The notes: a model not told the origin generated them from the sequence alone. A stretch of 64,000 bases of DNA from Bacteroidota bacterium (GCA_025354385.1 JANXMZ010000045.1:1-64000), one strand, 5' to 3'; numbered from the stretch's first letter, positions 18,197-29,337 are shown. Made by a program: numbers and translations.

Positions 18197-19825
18197 TCAA
18201 TAATCAAAACTACGACCTTTTTGTTTGTCAATATTTAAAATCTTGTTATAATTCTTTAAAACCTCAATACTTTTCGAGAAAATTCCTTCGTCCTTATTAA
18301 TTACCATAGAATTTCCGATTTCTCCATAAATTCTATAGGCTATTGCAGCCTTTAAGTGTTTTCGAATAACCTGCGCAGATTTTTTAGAATACGTAAGGCG
18401 TTTCAGATAAGGTATGGTTTGCGCTAAACGAATTAATGACTTTACATGATTCTCGGAAATTTCGTAACTCTCATCAAAAGTGCTTATGTTTTTGAATTGC
18501 TTTTTTGCAAATACCAATTCGTTTTGCATAGCGTCTAATAAATACACATCGAAAATATGGCTATAGAAAAGGCCCGGTAACAGCGTCTCTATTTCTGTAC
18601 TATCTGCCGTTGTATCTCTTAAAATAATATCCGGTCTTACCCCACCCCCCACTGTAAGCACTCTGCCATTGCGTGTAAAAAATGTTTTTGCGAGAGTTGA
18701 ATCAAGTGCTGGTTCGAGCGTATCATCTAAATTATTGCGGGCGTAAATCTCATTTCTATAAGTGGCAATATTTCCTGAATACGGCTTTTGAATGCTTCGT
18801 CCACTGGGTGTATAATAGCGAGCAATGGTTAATCGCAATGTGGAACCATCCATTAATTGATAAGGCTCTTGAACCAATCCCTTTCCAAAAGACCTGTTGC
18901 CTATAATTACTGCTCTGTCATTATCTTGAAGTGCCCCAGCTAAAATTTCACTAGCAGAGGCGGTATTGTGATTAATGAGCAGAATTAACTTGCCCTGTTT
19001 AAAAATGCCATTGCCATTGGCGCGGTATTCCATTTTCTTTCGATGCAAACCTTTCGTAAAAGATATAAGCGCATCTTTTTCTAAAAACTCATTGGCAATA
19101 TTGGTAGCTTCGTTTAATAAACCACCACCATTGTTTCTAAGATCCAATATCAACTCTGTCATACCTTGTGACTGCAAGGCCTTTAACACTGTTAAAAATT
19201 GTTGGTGGGTATTTCCACTAAATCTTTCAATTTTTATATACCCCAATGTTTTATTGACCATGTAATAAACATCGGAACTATTTACAACAATGGTTTGTCT
19301 ACTTATTGCCAATGTAAAATAACGGCCATCTTTCCTTCTTTGTAAAGTTAAATCCACCCTTGAATTTGGATCGCCTTGTAAAGCCTCTGATACTTTACTA
19401 GGACTAAGACTATCTGTTAATTTTATCCCGTTGGCTCTTAATAAACGATCGCCAGGCAAAACGCCTGCAAGTTCTGCAGGACCGCCTTTTGAAACATTGT
19501 AAATAAATATAGTATCTTTAAAAATAATGTACTCTATTCCCAAGCCCTCGTATTTACCTGCAATTTGTCTAGCACTTTGTTCCGCCAATTCGGGTGGAAT
19601 GTAACTGCTATGTGGATCGAGTTGAGACAACATATAATCTATAGAAGCCTCTTCGATATCTGCGCTGTGAGTACTATCCACATAATCATGTTGTATAATA
19701 TCTAGTATCTGAGAAAATTTATCTTGTTGCACGCCCCTGATAAGCATACCAATGGCTATACCGATGGCCAGAAGCAAGGCATACAAAAGTGGTCTAAAAA
19801 TTTTGTTGCTGTTTTCCAAAGACAT
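18197..19825 (-). CDS. S41 family C-terminal processing peptidase
   Basis: PDZ 'EGLGIEYIIF..GGPAELAGVLPGDRLLRANG'; catalytic 'NHNTASASEILAGALQDNDRAVIIGNRSFGKGLVQ'. Confidence 0.95.
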   Translation of the reverse strand: MSLENSNKIFRPLLYALLLAIGIAIGMLIRGVQQDKFSQILDIIQHDYVDSTHSADIEEASIDYMLSQLDPHSSYIPPELAEQSARQIAGKYEGLGIEYIIFKDTIFIYNVSKGGPAELAGVLPGDRLLRANGIKLTDSLSPSKVSEALQGDPNSRVDLTLQRRKDGRYFTLAISRQTIVVNSSDVYYMVNKTLGYIKIERFSGNTHQQFLTVLKALQSQGMTELILDLRNNGGGLLNEATNIANEFLEKDALISFTKGLHRKKMEYRANGNGIFKQGKLILLINHNTASASEILAGALQDNDRAVIIGNRSFGKGLVQEPYQLMDGSTLRLTIARYYTPSGRSIQKPYSGNIATYRNEIYARNNLDDTLEPALDSTLAKTFFTRNGRVLTVGGGVRPDIILRDTTADSTEIETLLPGLFYSHIFDVYLLDAMQNELVFAKKQFKNISTFDESYEISENHVKSLIRLAQTIPYLKRLTYSKKSAQVIRKHLKAAIAYRIYGEIGNSMVINKDEGIFSKSIEVLKNYNKILNIDKQKGRSFDY

Positions 19826-20709
19826 TAGAGAATATTCAACAATTGCTCTTTTATTTTTTCAAGTTCCTCCTTCATACAAACTACTGCTTGTTGAATAGGA
19901 AAATAATTAGCTTTACTGCCCATGGTGTTGATTTCGCGACCAATTTCCTGCGCAATAAAATTCAATTTTTTTCCATTAGCATCTTTGGCCAAAGTCTCGT
20001 TAAAATAAGTGAGGTGATTATTCAATCTACTTTTTTCTTCCCCTATATCAAACTTTTCAAGATAAAATATAAGTTCTTGTTCAAATCTATTATGATCGAA
20101 TTCAAGCTTTTCTTTTTGATCGGCTAAAGCTTGAAATAATTTATCCCTAATGGCTTCCTTCCGTGGTTTTTCCTCTATTTCAACTGTTTTCAGATGCAAA
20201 TGGATAGAGGCAATGCAATCTTCAAAATATTTTTTTATAGTATTACCTTCTTGAATGCGGAACTCATCAAATTTTTCAAAGGCTGTTTCAACTGTGGTTT
20301 TTAGTAAAATCCAATCTTCTTCTACCCCATCTGTTTCATCAAATTTAAGCACATCTGGCATCGTTAAAATGGTATTGAATAAATTATTACTTTCGAGACT
20401 CAAATCCTTTGCAAGTTTTTCGAGTTTAACTTTATAGCCGCATGCAACAGAGGTGTTCACTACAAGTGAATCGGCCGATTGGTTATCCTCTTTTCTTTCC
20501 GCATTTATAAATAGAGATACGGAACCTCGTCCTGCTTTTAACATTAACAACTGCCTGAATTCAATTTCCTTGTCTTTGAAAGCTTTTGGCAAACGGATAT
20601 TTAAATCCAAAAATTTATTGTTAAGCGATTTGATTTCTGCCTTCACTCGCCAGTTTTGATTCTCTGCTTCGGCTGTACCGAAACCTGTCATACTCTTTAT
20701 TTGTACCAT
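19825..20709 (-). CDS. YicC/YloC family endoribonuclease-like protein
   Basis: 'IKSMTGFGTAEAENQNWRVKAEIKSLNNKFLDLNIRLPK' and C-terminal 'KLNFIAQEIGREINTMGSKANYFPIQQAVVCMKEELEKIKEQLLNIL'. Confidence 0.95.
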   Translation of the reverse strand: MVQIKSMTGFGTAEAENQNWRVKAEIKSLNNKFLDLNIRLPKAFKDKEIEFRQLLMLKAGRGSVSLFINAERKEDNQSADSLVVNTSVACGYKVKLEKLAKDLSLESNNLFNTILTMPDVLKFDETDGVEEDWILLKTTVETAFEKFDEFRIQEGNTIKKYFEDCIASIHLHLKTVEIEEKPRKEAIRDKLFQALADQKEKLEFDHNRFEQELIFYLEKFDIGEEKSRLNNHLTYFNETLAKDANGKKLNFIAQEIGREINTMGSKANYFPIQQAVVCMKEELEKIKEQLLNIL

Positions 20710-21545
20710 TTATATTTTAATGAAGTAATGTAAACCCCTGCAAAAATGAGAAGGGCTGCTACAACTTTCTGCAAAGAAAGTATATCTTTTTGTAATATTA
20801 TTGCAATTATGGTTGCTAATATTGGTTGCAGATAAATATAAGCCCCAACTAAAGTCGGTCCAACCTTATTGATTGCCCATGCGTTCAACAAATAAGTTAT
20901 AAAAGTAGTGAATAAAATAATGAAAACAATTTCTACAATGATACTAGGCGGCATGTTAAAATTAGCGTGCATTAATTCAGGCAAACCAAATGGCAAAATC
21001 AAAATAAAACCTATCAGAAATGTATATTTTGAGACCGTGAGGGTATGATAATGCACCAATAATTTTTTTACCAAAACCAAATAAATAGCATAAGAAATAG
21101 CATTGAATATGATTAATAAATCTCCCGGCAATGTTGTAGAAGAAAATGTGAATTGCCTTCCCAACATTAGTAAAACTGCACCTGCACAAGCTGTAATAAT
21201 ACCAATTACTTGAAGCAAAGTTAAATTTTGTTTGAAAATAAAAGTATTTAAAATTAAAACAAAAATAGGAGTTGCCAACATGAGCACTGCTCCGTTAATG
21301 GGTGTGGTAATTTCGAGACCCTTAAAAAACATGAGCATATTGGCAGCAACGCCAAAAAGACTGCACAACACAATTAAACCACCGTGTTTTTTCCAATCTA
21401 TTTTTTGACGAGGCATGGTATAGGTTGCCGCCAAAAAAAGTAAAGCTGCGCCACCAACTCTCAAAACTATAAAGCCAAAACCCTGCAAATAAAAAGGCAT
21501 GATGTCTTTTACCAAACTAAAAGTAATGCCATAAATAAGCGCCAC
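20697..21545 (-). CDS. EamA/DMT family transporter (start uncertain; frame open upstream)
   Basis: Ten hydrophobic segments, EamA repeats; ORF track start is GTG and the reading frame continues upstream (...NISNLKVHIALFTVALIYG). Confidence 0.88.
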   Translation of the reverse strand: MALIYGITFSLVKDIMPFYLQGFGFIVLRVGGAALLFLAATYTMPRQKIDWKKHGGLIVLCSLFGVAANMLMFFKGLEITTPINGAVLMLATPIFVLILNTFIFKQNLTLLQVIGIITACAGAVLLMLGRQFTFSSTTLPGDLLIIFNAISYAIYLVLVKKLLVHYHTLTVSKYTFLIGFILILPFGLPELMHANFNMPPSIIVEIVFIILFTTFITYLLNAWAINKVGPTLVGAYIYLQPILATIIAIILQKDILSLQKVVAALLIFAGVYITSLKYKWYK

Positions 21546-21736
21546 AGTAAATAAAGCAATATGAACTTTTAAATTAGAAATGTTTTGACAGAAAAGAAGT
21601 ACAAAGGTGACTTTTAAAAATGAAATATAAAAATTTGGAAGAATAGTACTAGTTGTTCAGAGCATTAAACGACTTGAAAATCAGGTTTTTTTTCCATCAG
21701 AATTTGTGTACGTTTGAAAACAAATTACAATACAAT

Positions 21737-23293
21737 ATGCCAATTAGAGTCGTAAAGGATGATGATGCGCCAGAAGAACCGAGAATACCTGGAGGTGGCG
21801 GTGGAAATAAAGGAGGAGGATTAATAGGCTCTCTATTGCCATTGCTGCTAGGGCTGTTTAGCAGAAACCCTAAAATGGGCATTTTAGTATTGCTGATTGC
21901 AGGAGGTATTTATTTTTTTAAAGGTGGTTGTAGTATACCATCTGTAACCAATCAAGAGCAACAAGGTAGTTTAAGTACTGGCGCCTCCTTAGACCCTGAA
22001 CAATTTGACAAAACAGAGGTATTTGAACCACTAGCAGAGGTGAACACATTGCCAGAAAAGGTAACGCTAGAGGCTTATTGTCCGCCACGCTTAAATCAAG
22101 GACAGCAGGGCAGTTGTGTGGCATGGAGCCATGCCTATGCAGCAAGAAGTATTATGTATGCCATGCAAAGTGGTAAAGATCCCAAAGAATGTACTTTCAG
22201 CCCTTCATTTTTATACAACCAAATAAAATTAGAAGGTTGTCAAGGTGCCTATATTCCTAAGGCAATGGAACAAATGCATGGACAAGGTTTGGTGCCCTTT
22301 GCCGAATTTGCCTATAATGATCAAGACTGCAATAAACAACCAAGTGAAGATTTAAAAACAGAAGCCAATGCATTTAAGATAAAAGGCTATCAGCGACTAA
22401 CAGATGGTGACAAAAAAGGCTTTAGTGAAGAAAAAATAAATATACAAGCCATCAAACAAAATCTGGCTCAAGGGGCACCTGTAACAATTGGCATGATGGT
22501 GGGTGGTAGCTTTATGCAGGATATGATGGGCAAAGAATTATGGATTCCCTCTGAAGAAGACTATAATATGAATGGTTTTGGTGGTCATGCCATGTGTGTC
22601 ATTGGTTATGATGATTACAAGGGCGGTGGTGCATTTCAGATTATGAATAGTTGGGGAACCGATTGGGGTAATAATGGTATTGCCTATGTGCGTTATAAAG
22701 ACTTTGAATTTTTTACTAAAGAGGCTTACGGACTTTATCCAATGGGCAAAGCCAACGATGTTCAATTTGCAGTTAATCATTTACAAGCCTCCTTTGGTTT
22801 ATTGGATAATGAAACAAAACAACTCATTCCTTTGAACAATCAATCGGACATTAATTTCAGAGCCACCAAAGCATTGCAAAAAGGCGTTTCTAAGTTCAAG
22901 ATACAAGTAAAAAATGATGCTGAATGTTATACCTATTTATACGGTTTGGAAACAGATAACAGCGTTAAAGGATTATTCCCATATACCCCAAAACACTCTC
23001 CTTATTGCGGCATTATGGGCACTAGATTATTTCCAAGAGATTATAGCTTACAACCCGACGAACAAGGTGCGCTGGATTATTTTGTCATTCTGGTTAGCAA
23101 AAAACCGATAGACTTTGAAGCCATGAGAGGAAAGTTAAGCAAGGCCAGTGGCAGTCTAAATCAAAAGGTAAAAACAGTTTTTGGCCAACAATTATTAGGT
23201 GTTAATTTTCAATCTTCGGATGTAATATCATTCACCACAGATTCGGCCAATGAAAATTCTATAGTAGCAATGATTATTGAAGTAACCAAATAA
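21737..23293 (+). CDS. Membrane-anchored C1 (papain-like) cysteine peptidase
   Basis: 'LNQGQQGSCVAWSHAYAAR' (Cys), 'GFGGHAMCVIGYDD' (His), 'IMNSWGTDWGNNG' (Asn); Gly-rich N-terminus plus TM; start reset to MPIRVVKDDD. Confidence 0.92.
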   Translation: MPIRVVKDDDAPEEPRIPGGGGGNKGGGLIGSLLPLLLGLFSRNPKMGILVLLIAGGIYFFKGGCSIPSVTNQEQQGSLSTGASLDPEQFDKTEVFEPLAEVNTLPEKVTLEAYCPPRLNQGQQGSCVAWSHAYAARSIMYAMQSGKDPKECTFSPSFLYNQIKLEGCQGAYIPKAMEQMHGQGLVPFAEFAYNDQDCNKQPSEDLKTEANAFKIKGYQRLTDGDKKGFSEEKINIQAIKQNLAQGAPVTIGMMVGGSFMQDMMGKELWIPSEEDYNMNGFGGHAMCVIGYDDYKGGGAFQIMNSWGTDWGNNGIAYVRYKDFEFFTKEAYGLYPMGKANDVQFAVNHLQASFGLLDNETKQLIPLNNQSDINFRATKALQKGVSKFKIQVKNDAECYTYLYGLETDNSVKGLFPYTPKHSPYCGIMGTRLFPRDYSLQPDEQGALDYFVILVSKKPIDFEAMRGKLSKASGSLNQKVKTVFGQQLLGVNFQSSDVISFTTDSANENSIVAMIIEVTK

Positions 23294-23414
23294 TTAAAAG
23301 AAACACCCCAAGGTAATCAGCCAAGGGGTGTACAGAAAACAATTACTAGCTTGGTAGAAATGTTTCAATTAACGAAAATGTTGAATGTTAAAAATCATTC
23401 ATGCATCTAAAAAA

Positions 23415-23975
23415 TTAATGAATCGCTAAACCAAATGATGAAACACCTGTAGATAAATCTAAAAATAAACCAAGCTTTTGATTGATATGATATTCTGTTC
23501 CTATATGTAAATCGAGGTACAATGGAGTAGTACCGCGATAACCATTCCTATATATTGTTCTATCGCCATAATAACCATCTTCCCAACTTGAGCGAATGAT
23601 GGCGAAACCCAAAGAACCTGCACCATAAAAATCCCATTTTGAATTGGCTTTCACCAAATCATCAAAATAATAGGTTCCCTTAACACCTATTGGCACCACT
23701 GTTTCATGATAAGTATAAAACCTGTAAGGATAATTTTTATTTCCCCAGTAATAATCATTTCTATAATTATAAAAACCGATGGAAGGTGCTAATGTAAAAT
23801 TCTTAGCCACATCAAATTCATAATTAATATTTAAAACAGGTACTGTATGAGCAGTGTAGGAATAGTAACCCAGTCCAATACCCAAATTAAGTGTATTGCC
23901 AAACTTCTCTTGCCCCTTACCATCAACAATCATCCCGAATGTCAATAAAATTAAAACTATATTTTTTACCTTCAT
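23415..23975 (-). CDS. Outer membrane beta-barrel-like protein
   Basis: 186 aa, signal peptide, repeated aromatic barrel strands. Confidence 0.6.
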   Translation of the reverse strand: MKVKNIVLILLTFGMIVDGKGQEKFGNTLNLGIGLGYYSYTAHTVPVLNINYEFDVAKNFTLAPSIGFYNYRNDYYWGNKNYPYRFYTYHETVVPIGVKGTYYFDDLVKANSKWDFYGAGSLGFAIIRSSWEDGYYGDRTIYRNGYRGTTPLYLDLHIGTEYHINQKLGLFLDLSTGVSSFGLAIH

Positions 23976-24007
23976 ATCATTTATTCTAAATTATAGTAAA
24001 TGCATTA

Positions 24008-24661
24008 CTAAAACATCCAACCAATAGATAGCACAGAGTATCTAGTAAAGATATTCTCTCCATTAATTTTACCAATAGGACTGATGCCATTGTTATTTTT
24101 AAAATCTAGAAAAAAAACTTCATCTCGCTTTGATTTAGTCTCTATTCCGAATCCATACACTACACTTTTTTCTATCACATTTACATTCTCCAAAGTACGA
24201 TTTACATACCCATTATTATTATTGTAATTTTCATTTTCATAGGTTCTGGTTGAATTGGAAATAAGATTAAATGCAATACAAGGACCGGCAAAAAACTTGA
24301 AACCAAAATGTTCACTACCTATTCTTAGCTTCGCCATCAATGGCAATTCAGCTTGGTAAAACTTATAATTTTCACTATAATTATACTTGGTATTAAGAAC
24401 ATCGTTGCTTTGATATTGTCCTTTCACCATAGCACCCTTTTTCATCAACATCACATCAGTAGCCAGTCCAAACCATTTTGTGAATTGATAATTGGCTGTG
24501 GCGCCTGCCCCCATGCATAAGCGACCTGTGGATGAAACAGTATTTTCAGAAAAATCTGACTGACCTAAACTAAGACGAGTACCTACCTTTAACCCTAGGT
24601 TTTGAGAAAAAAGAGGGGTAGTAAAAATAGATGCTAAAGCGATTAAAATAAAAGATTTCAT
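24008..24661 (-). CDS. PorT-like outer membrane beta-barrel protein
   Basis: 'MKSFILIALASIFTTPLFSQNLGLKVGTRLSLGQSDFSEN..' and barrel pattern. Confidence 0.65.
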   Translation of the reverse strand: MKSFILIALASIFTTPLFSQNLGLKVGTRLSLGQSDFSENTVSSTGRLCMGAGATANYQFTKWFGLATDVMLMKKGAMVKGQYQSNDVLNTKYNYSENYKFYQAELPLMAKLRIGSEHFGFKFFAGPCIAFNLISNSTRTYENENYNNNNGYVNRTLENVNVIEKSVVYGFGIETKSKRDEVFFLDFKNNNGISPIGKINGENIFTRYSVLSIGWMF

Positions 24662-24841
24662 AACAGAATTTATTTATAAAAAAACAAATGCAATAACTAG
24701 ACCTACGGGTAATACTTTTATTTTCAAATATTTACAAAATTGACTTTTCTCAATTTGAGAAATTTATTACAATTATAAGAAATCCAATTATTCAATTCTA
24801 GTAAAATGAACCAAATATATGTAATTTATAAGACTTATAGA

Positions 24842-26221
24842 TTATATAGATGCCACAAATTGAACAAACATTCTGTGTTGTCCATATTTATTAAAACTGT
24901 ATTCTGTGCGCACACAATAATCATAAAACAAAACCAGATTGAGACCTGCACCAGCGCCATATTGATAAGAGTTGGGCATACTGTTATTGATAGTAGTTTT
25001 AGCATTGTAGTTCCAAACATAACCGGCATCGCAATAAGAGGTTGCATAGAGTGCCAATGGCAATTCTTCGTAATTTGGAACGCCTTTAAATAGCTTATAC
25101 TTTTTGTTTATTAATCTGTATTTAAGTTCTGATTTACAAAGGGCAAAATGATTACCGTCTATCACATACAATTCATATCCTCTAATAAAATCTCTGCCAT
25201 ACCCCAAGGCTTGTGTTCTATTATAAGGCAAATTATTTATTTCGAAATACCTTAACGTGCCTCCTAAAGAAGCAAACCAATTATGCCCTATATCAAAATA
25301 TTTAGCAGCATTGAATTTAATGTTGCATGGAAATGACAACAGTTTTTTAAATAAAAAATAAGGACCTTCAATACTTGCTTTTAGATAATGTCCCTTTGTA
25401 GGATAACCTTTCATATCGCGCTTGTCGCGGGTATAGGAATAGCCAATGTAAACCTCATCTTGATGACTTTTTCCCTGAAATAAATATTCTTTATTGACAC
25501 TGCTGGAGTTCACTGTATCCTTTACAATGGTTTGTCGAAATCCGCCATATATTTGATGGTAATTAAATATTTTTTTGCGATGCGTGAAGATCAATTCCAC
25601 CCCTTTTCTGTTGATTAAAAAAAGACTATTATCGCGGAAAAACTGAACCTTATTATTTTCGGTTTTGTACCATAATTCTCTATTAGCACTAATGGTAGTG
25701 GTGAGTTGCAAGCCCCAAGTACTTTTCTTATTGAAATAGGGCATGCGGTAACTTAAATTAAACAGTTGAGTATAGCCTGTTTTGAAATCTAGAATCATGG
25801 TTTCATTTCTTCCACGTATGTTGTACCACTGCATTTGAACACCGTAGATTAAGCGTGCGGGATCTCGACTCAATAACCACTGATTTAAATTTCTATCTGC
25901 AATTTGAACCACTGGCACCGGCCATATATACCATCTTTCTGTAACATGAATAACGACCTCATTTTGCTCATTTTTATCAATTACAATTTCATTGAACAAA
26001 AATAAATTAATAAGCTGCTTTCTGCTTTGCTCTTTGTGAAAATTCCAATTGTGAATTGTATCATTTACTTTAAAAGAAAGTTCTCTTAAAATAATAAATG
26101 CCTTTGTTTTTTTATTGCCCTGAATCTCAATTTTACGAATTGTAAAAGCAGTGCTGTCATTATCAAGCGCAACTAACTTTAATGTTAAAAAGAGAATGCT
26201 TAAAATCAGACATTTTTTCAA
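24842..26221 (-). CDS. BamA/TamA-like POTRA plus surface antigen barrel protein
   Basis: N-terminal POTRA-like 'FTIRKIEIQGNKKTKAFIILRELSFKVNDTI'; 'GYGRDFIRGYELYVIDGNH' barrel motif. Confidence 0.82.
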   Translation of the reverse strand: MKKCLILSILFLTLKLVALDNDSTAFTIRKIEIQGNKKTKAFIILRELSFKVNDTIHNWNFHKEQSRKQLINLFLFNEIVIDKNEQNEVVIHVTERWYIWPVPVVQIADRNLNQWLLSRDPARLIYGVQMQWYNIRGRNETMILDFKTGYTQLFNLSYRMPYFNKKSTWGLQLTTTISANRELWYKTENNKVQFFRDNSLFLINRKGVELIFTHRKKIFNYHQIYGGFRQTIVKDTVNSSSVNKEYLFQGKSHQDEVYIGYSYTRDKRDMKGYPTKGHYLKASIEGPYFLFKKLLSFPCNIKFNAAKYFDIGHNWFASLGGTLRYFEINNLPYNRTQALGYGRDFIRGYELYVIDGNHFALCKSELKYRLINKKYKLFKGVPNYEELPLALYATSYCDAGYVWNYNAKTTINNSMPNSYQYGAGAGLNLVLFYDYCVRTEYSFNKYGQHRMFVQFVASI

Positions 26222-26231
26222 TGTTCAATGT

Positions 26232-26894
26232 TTAAATGTCTAAATAATTCATTAAACTTTCATAACGGCTGTCCAGATCATCAATCAAATCTTCGCGCCC
26301 AAAATACTGACTTACTTTGTAGTTGTATCGCTCTAGGGTTGCTAGAATATTCTTAAGCACCGAAGTGTTCAATTTCAAGTGCACTTCAATTTCATTTTTA
26401 CCTTCTGTTTCAAAAGCAAATACACCCAAAATTTTTGCATCATTATATTCAATGATTCTTGCTAAATCGCTTAATGAGTAATCCGTTGGTAAAATATTTA
26501 AAACAATGATACTACCTGCAGAACCAATACTCATGCTTTTGCTAAGTATATTGACAATATCTGATGTTTTCAAAATACCGATGTACTGTCCTGCCTCATT
26601 CTGAACTGCCAACATTGGCAACTGTAAAATTTTTAATTGCTTAAGTGCATCGAACAAATGTTGCTCGGGCATGATGGTTGGCAATACCGGATGGTACATG
26701 GGAATTTCGCTCAATTTATCAGTAGGATTTCTATTTTCCAATTGTGCATACCCAATGTAATTTAGCAATTGATAGTTTTTTACAAGAGGCAAAAGTTCTA
26801 CGTGCAAAGCACTCAATTTTTCATAAGCATCGCGCACAGTATCCGAAGGTTCCAGGGGTTCAAGAATAGTTGTTAAATGTTCTTCGGCTATCAT
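26232..26894 (-). CDS. CBS domain-containing protein
   Basis: Two CBS motifs, 'EPSDTVRDAYEKLSALHVELLPLV' and 'MPEQHLFDALKQLKILQLPMLAVQNEAGQYIGILKTSDIVNIL'. Confidence 0.88.
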   Translation of the reverse strand: MIAEEHLTTILEPLEPSDTVRDAYEKLSALHVELLPLVKNYQLLNYIGYAQLENRNPTDKLSEIPMYHPVLPTIMPEQHLFDALKQLKILQLPMLAVQNEAGQYIGILKTSDIVNILSKSMSIGSAGSIIVLNILPTDYSLSDLARIIEYNDAKILGVFAFETEGKNEIEVHLKLNTSVLKNILATLERYNYKVSQYFGREDLIDDLDSRYESLMNYLDI

Positions 26895-26952
26895 TCTAAT
26901 TCTAATGTGTTAGCTACAAAGATAAATAATTATTTCTGAGTTCAAAAATACC

Positions 26953-29241
26953 TCATTCAATGGCAATGGGAATAACTTGATAGGTATATGTTTTGCCCTT
27001 ATTTGAATCACTGTTATTTGGGTCGCCCCAATAGCTGTAGGTTGTAACATTGGTAATTGTAACGGTATAGATTTTATCGATTTCTACATCTTTAGCTAAT
27101 ATAAATACAATGGTATTTACGCCATAACCTTGCGCAATTGGTTCTTTGGTTACAGGAATCAGTTTACCGCCTTCTCGCACTGTTACGATGGCTTTATCAA
27201 ATTCTGCATTCACAAGCGAAAAGCTCCACCTTGTTGGCAATAAATTTTCTGGAAAATAGTCAGGAGATGGCCAACACACCGGTTGTTTTGCATCAAAATA
27301 AAGTGTTCGTTTCAGTTTTTTATTACTTGTTCCAAAAACGCCCAAGGACATGGAACTTGTGGTACTGCCATGACCAAAAACGGTATTATTTGGATTTAAA
27401 ATCCAACGTCTATGCCCAGCAGCAAAATTATTATCTCCTCCATCTTCCATTTGACTCATAATGGCATCATAAAAAGCATTTCCTAACGAGAGATTGCTTG
27501 TACCCGCGGCTCCTGCTCCTTCGGGTGAATAACATTTCCAAGTAACAGGTGGAAAATGACTGAGGTTATCATTTGCGCTCATCATTAAAGCTGCTTTTTG
27601 ATAACGTGCACTCACTTCATTATCAATAATACAACTATCAGGTACACCAGCCAGTCGCCTGCAATAATTTATTTTTTGTAATACAGCATCATGCCCTAGT
27701 TTATTGACAACTCCAGGTTCACATTTACTTTCATCTGGCAATTTAGTAAAATACTTTTCGTATCCATAATCACCCGCCTGCCTTTTATAATTGGCATTGT
27801 AATCTGCAACCACCCATTTTTTCTTTAAGGCTAAGAAACGAACATCGCCTGGAAATTGCGAAAGGGCTTTTACGATATTTACTGCAAAACCCGAGAAATC
27901 GTTTGCAGATAATAAGCCTAGCAATTGGGTGTAATAATTTTTGTATTGTTTCTCTTTAATGACTTTGCTATCTAATTTTTTGGCGTACTGGTCAATCACA
28001 TCAGGACTTACTGTAAAGGAATCGGATGAAATTTGCTGCACAATGAGTTTCTCAAGTTCTACGTGGTAGCCAGCCAATTGTACCTTTAAGGCAGGATATT
28101 TCGATTTGCACCAAGTAATAAAATCATAGTCCTCATCATATTTTTTTTTCAAAATCAAATGCTGATGGATGCTTTTAACACATTCTGCAGTTGTTGCCTT
28201 TTTATTCAATTTTTGCTCCATCTCAAGGCAGGCCGCAAAAATTTTTTTGCTATCAATTTTGCCATAGTCCCTGTTATTGGCATCTAGCAAATAGTGAAAC
28301 AAGCGAAAAAGTGAATCCATTTGTCCAATTTTAAATGAGGACAAATAATCATTTAAACGATCAATGGTGTTAGCACTACCTTCAGGTTCACTTCTCAAAA
28401 CAGCAACAGCCTTGTATTTTTTCAAATTAATGACCATCCATTTAAGAGATGCGTCATTAAATAAGCTATCTGCAGATTGCACTTCCACTAGATAATTACT
28501 CAATGTACTTTCATCGCTATAATAACCTGCATTACTAAAGATAGTATTGAGATGATCCATATAATTACCTTTGCACAAGACCCCATTTTTGTATACCTCC
28601 TTCGATTTAACAAACGCATCACGGGCATATGCGGGTTGCGATAAATCGAAATATTCGCTCATTAAATCGGCATAAGCTTGTTCTAAATTTTCGGATTTAT
28701 CAGGTTCTTTTTTAAACAATGCGTAGTGCTTTGAAACCAAAATTCGCAACTCAGAAAAGGCATACACATCGTTGTGATCTTTCATGAAAATATATTTTTT
28801 ATAATCGAGTGTAAGACTCGGAGACAATTGCTGCAACTTGTCAAACAAACCTATTCCAGCGGTGTATTGCTCATCCGAATAGCCCGATAATTTCTCTATT
28901 AACTTGGTTTGAATATTTTCGAAATCTTGTTTTACCTCATTTGATAATTCACCCGATTTATCTTTGTTTTTAATTCTAATGGCCACATTTAAAGCTTTGG
29001 TGAGGGCATTTTTTTTGAGCGCATAGTTATCCAAATCGTTGATGGCGATATAGCAACGCATTTGCCATATATATGGATAAATTTCCTTGCTATTCTCTTT
29101 TATTTCTGCCTCGGCCTTCTCCAAACATTTATCGTATTCCGCGGCTTCAAATAATTTTTCTAATTTGGGGAATGGCTCATATTGTGCCTTTAAAGTCAAG
29201 GTTCCACTGAAAGCCAACGCCATAATTAAAAAAAATTTCAT
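26953..29241 (-). CDS. CAP (SCP/PR1) domain-containing secreted protein with large N-terminal region
   Basis: Signal peptide; CAP motifs 'AALMMSANDNLSHFPP', 'GDNNFAAGHRRWILNPNNTVFGHG'. Confidence 0.85.
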   Translation of the reverse strand: MKFFLIMALAFSGTLTLKAQYEPFPKLEKLFEAAEYDKCLEKAEAEIKENSKEIYPYIWQMRCYIAINDLDNYALKKNALTKALNVAIRIKNKDKSGELSNEVKQDFENIQTKLIEKLSGYSDEQYTAGIGLFDKLQQLSPSLTLDYKKYIFMKDHNDVYAFSELRILVSKHYALFKKEPDKSENLEQAYADLMSEYFDLSQPAYARDAFVKSKEVYKNGVLCKGNYMDHLNTIFSNAGYYSDESTLSNYLVEVQSADSLFNDASLKWMVINLKKYKAVAVLRSEPEGSANTIDRLNDYLSSFKIGQMDSLFRLFHYLLDANNRDYGKIDSKKIFAACLEMEQKLNKKATTAECVKSIHQHLILKKKYDEDYDFITWCKSKYPALKVQLAGYHVELEKLIVQQISSDSFTVSPDVIDQYAKKLDSKVIKEKQYKNYYTQLLGLLSANDFSGFAVNIVKALSQFPGDVRFLALKKKWVVADYNANYKRQAGDYGYEKYFTKLPDESKCEPGVVNKLGHDAVLQKINYCRRLAGVPDSCIIDNEVSARYQKAALMMSANDNLSHFPPVTWKCYSPEGAGAAGTSNLSLGNAFYDAIMSQMEDGGDNNFAAGHRRWILNPNNTVFGHGSTTSSMSLGVFGTSNKKLKRTLYFDAKQPVCWPSPDYFPENLLPTRWSFSLVNAEFDKAIVTVREGGKLIPVTKEPIAQGYGVNTIVFILAKDVEIDKIYTVTITNVTTYSYWGDPNNSDSNKGKTYTYQVIPIAIE

Positions 29242-29337
29242 CGTTCAAATTTATAACGAAATTAAGGATATAAATATTACTTAAATGCAGTATTTATTTT
29301 AGAAACATCAATTATGCCAAAGCATCCATATTTATAT

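Noticed and set aside
23303-23335. ACACCCCAAGG...CCAAGGGGTGT hairpin as terminator
   Set aside because: Inverted repeat present but no T-tract follows; could be a weak terminator, not supported enough to list.
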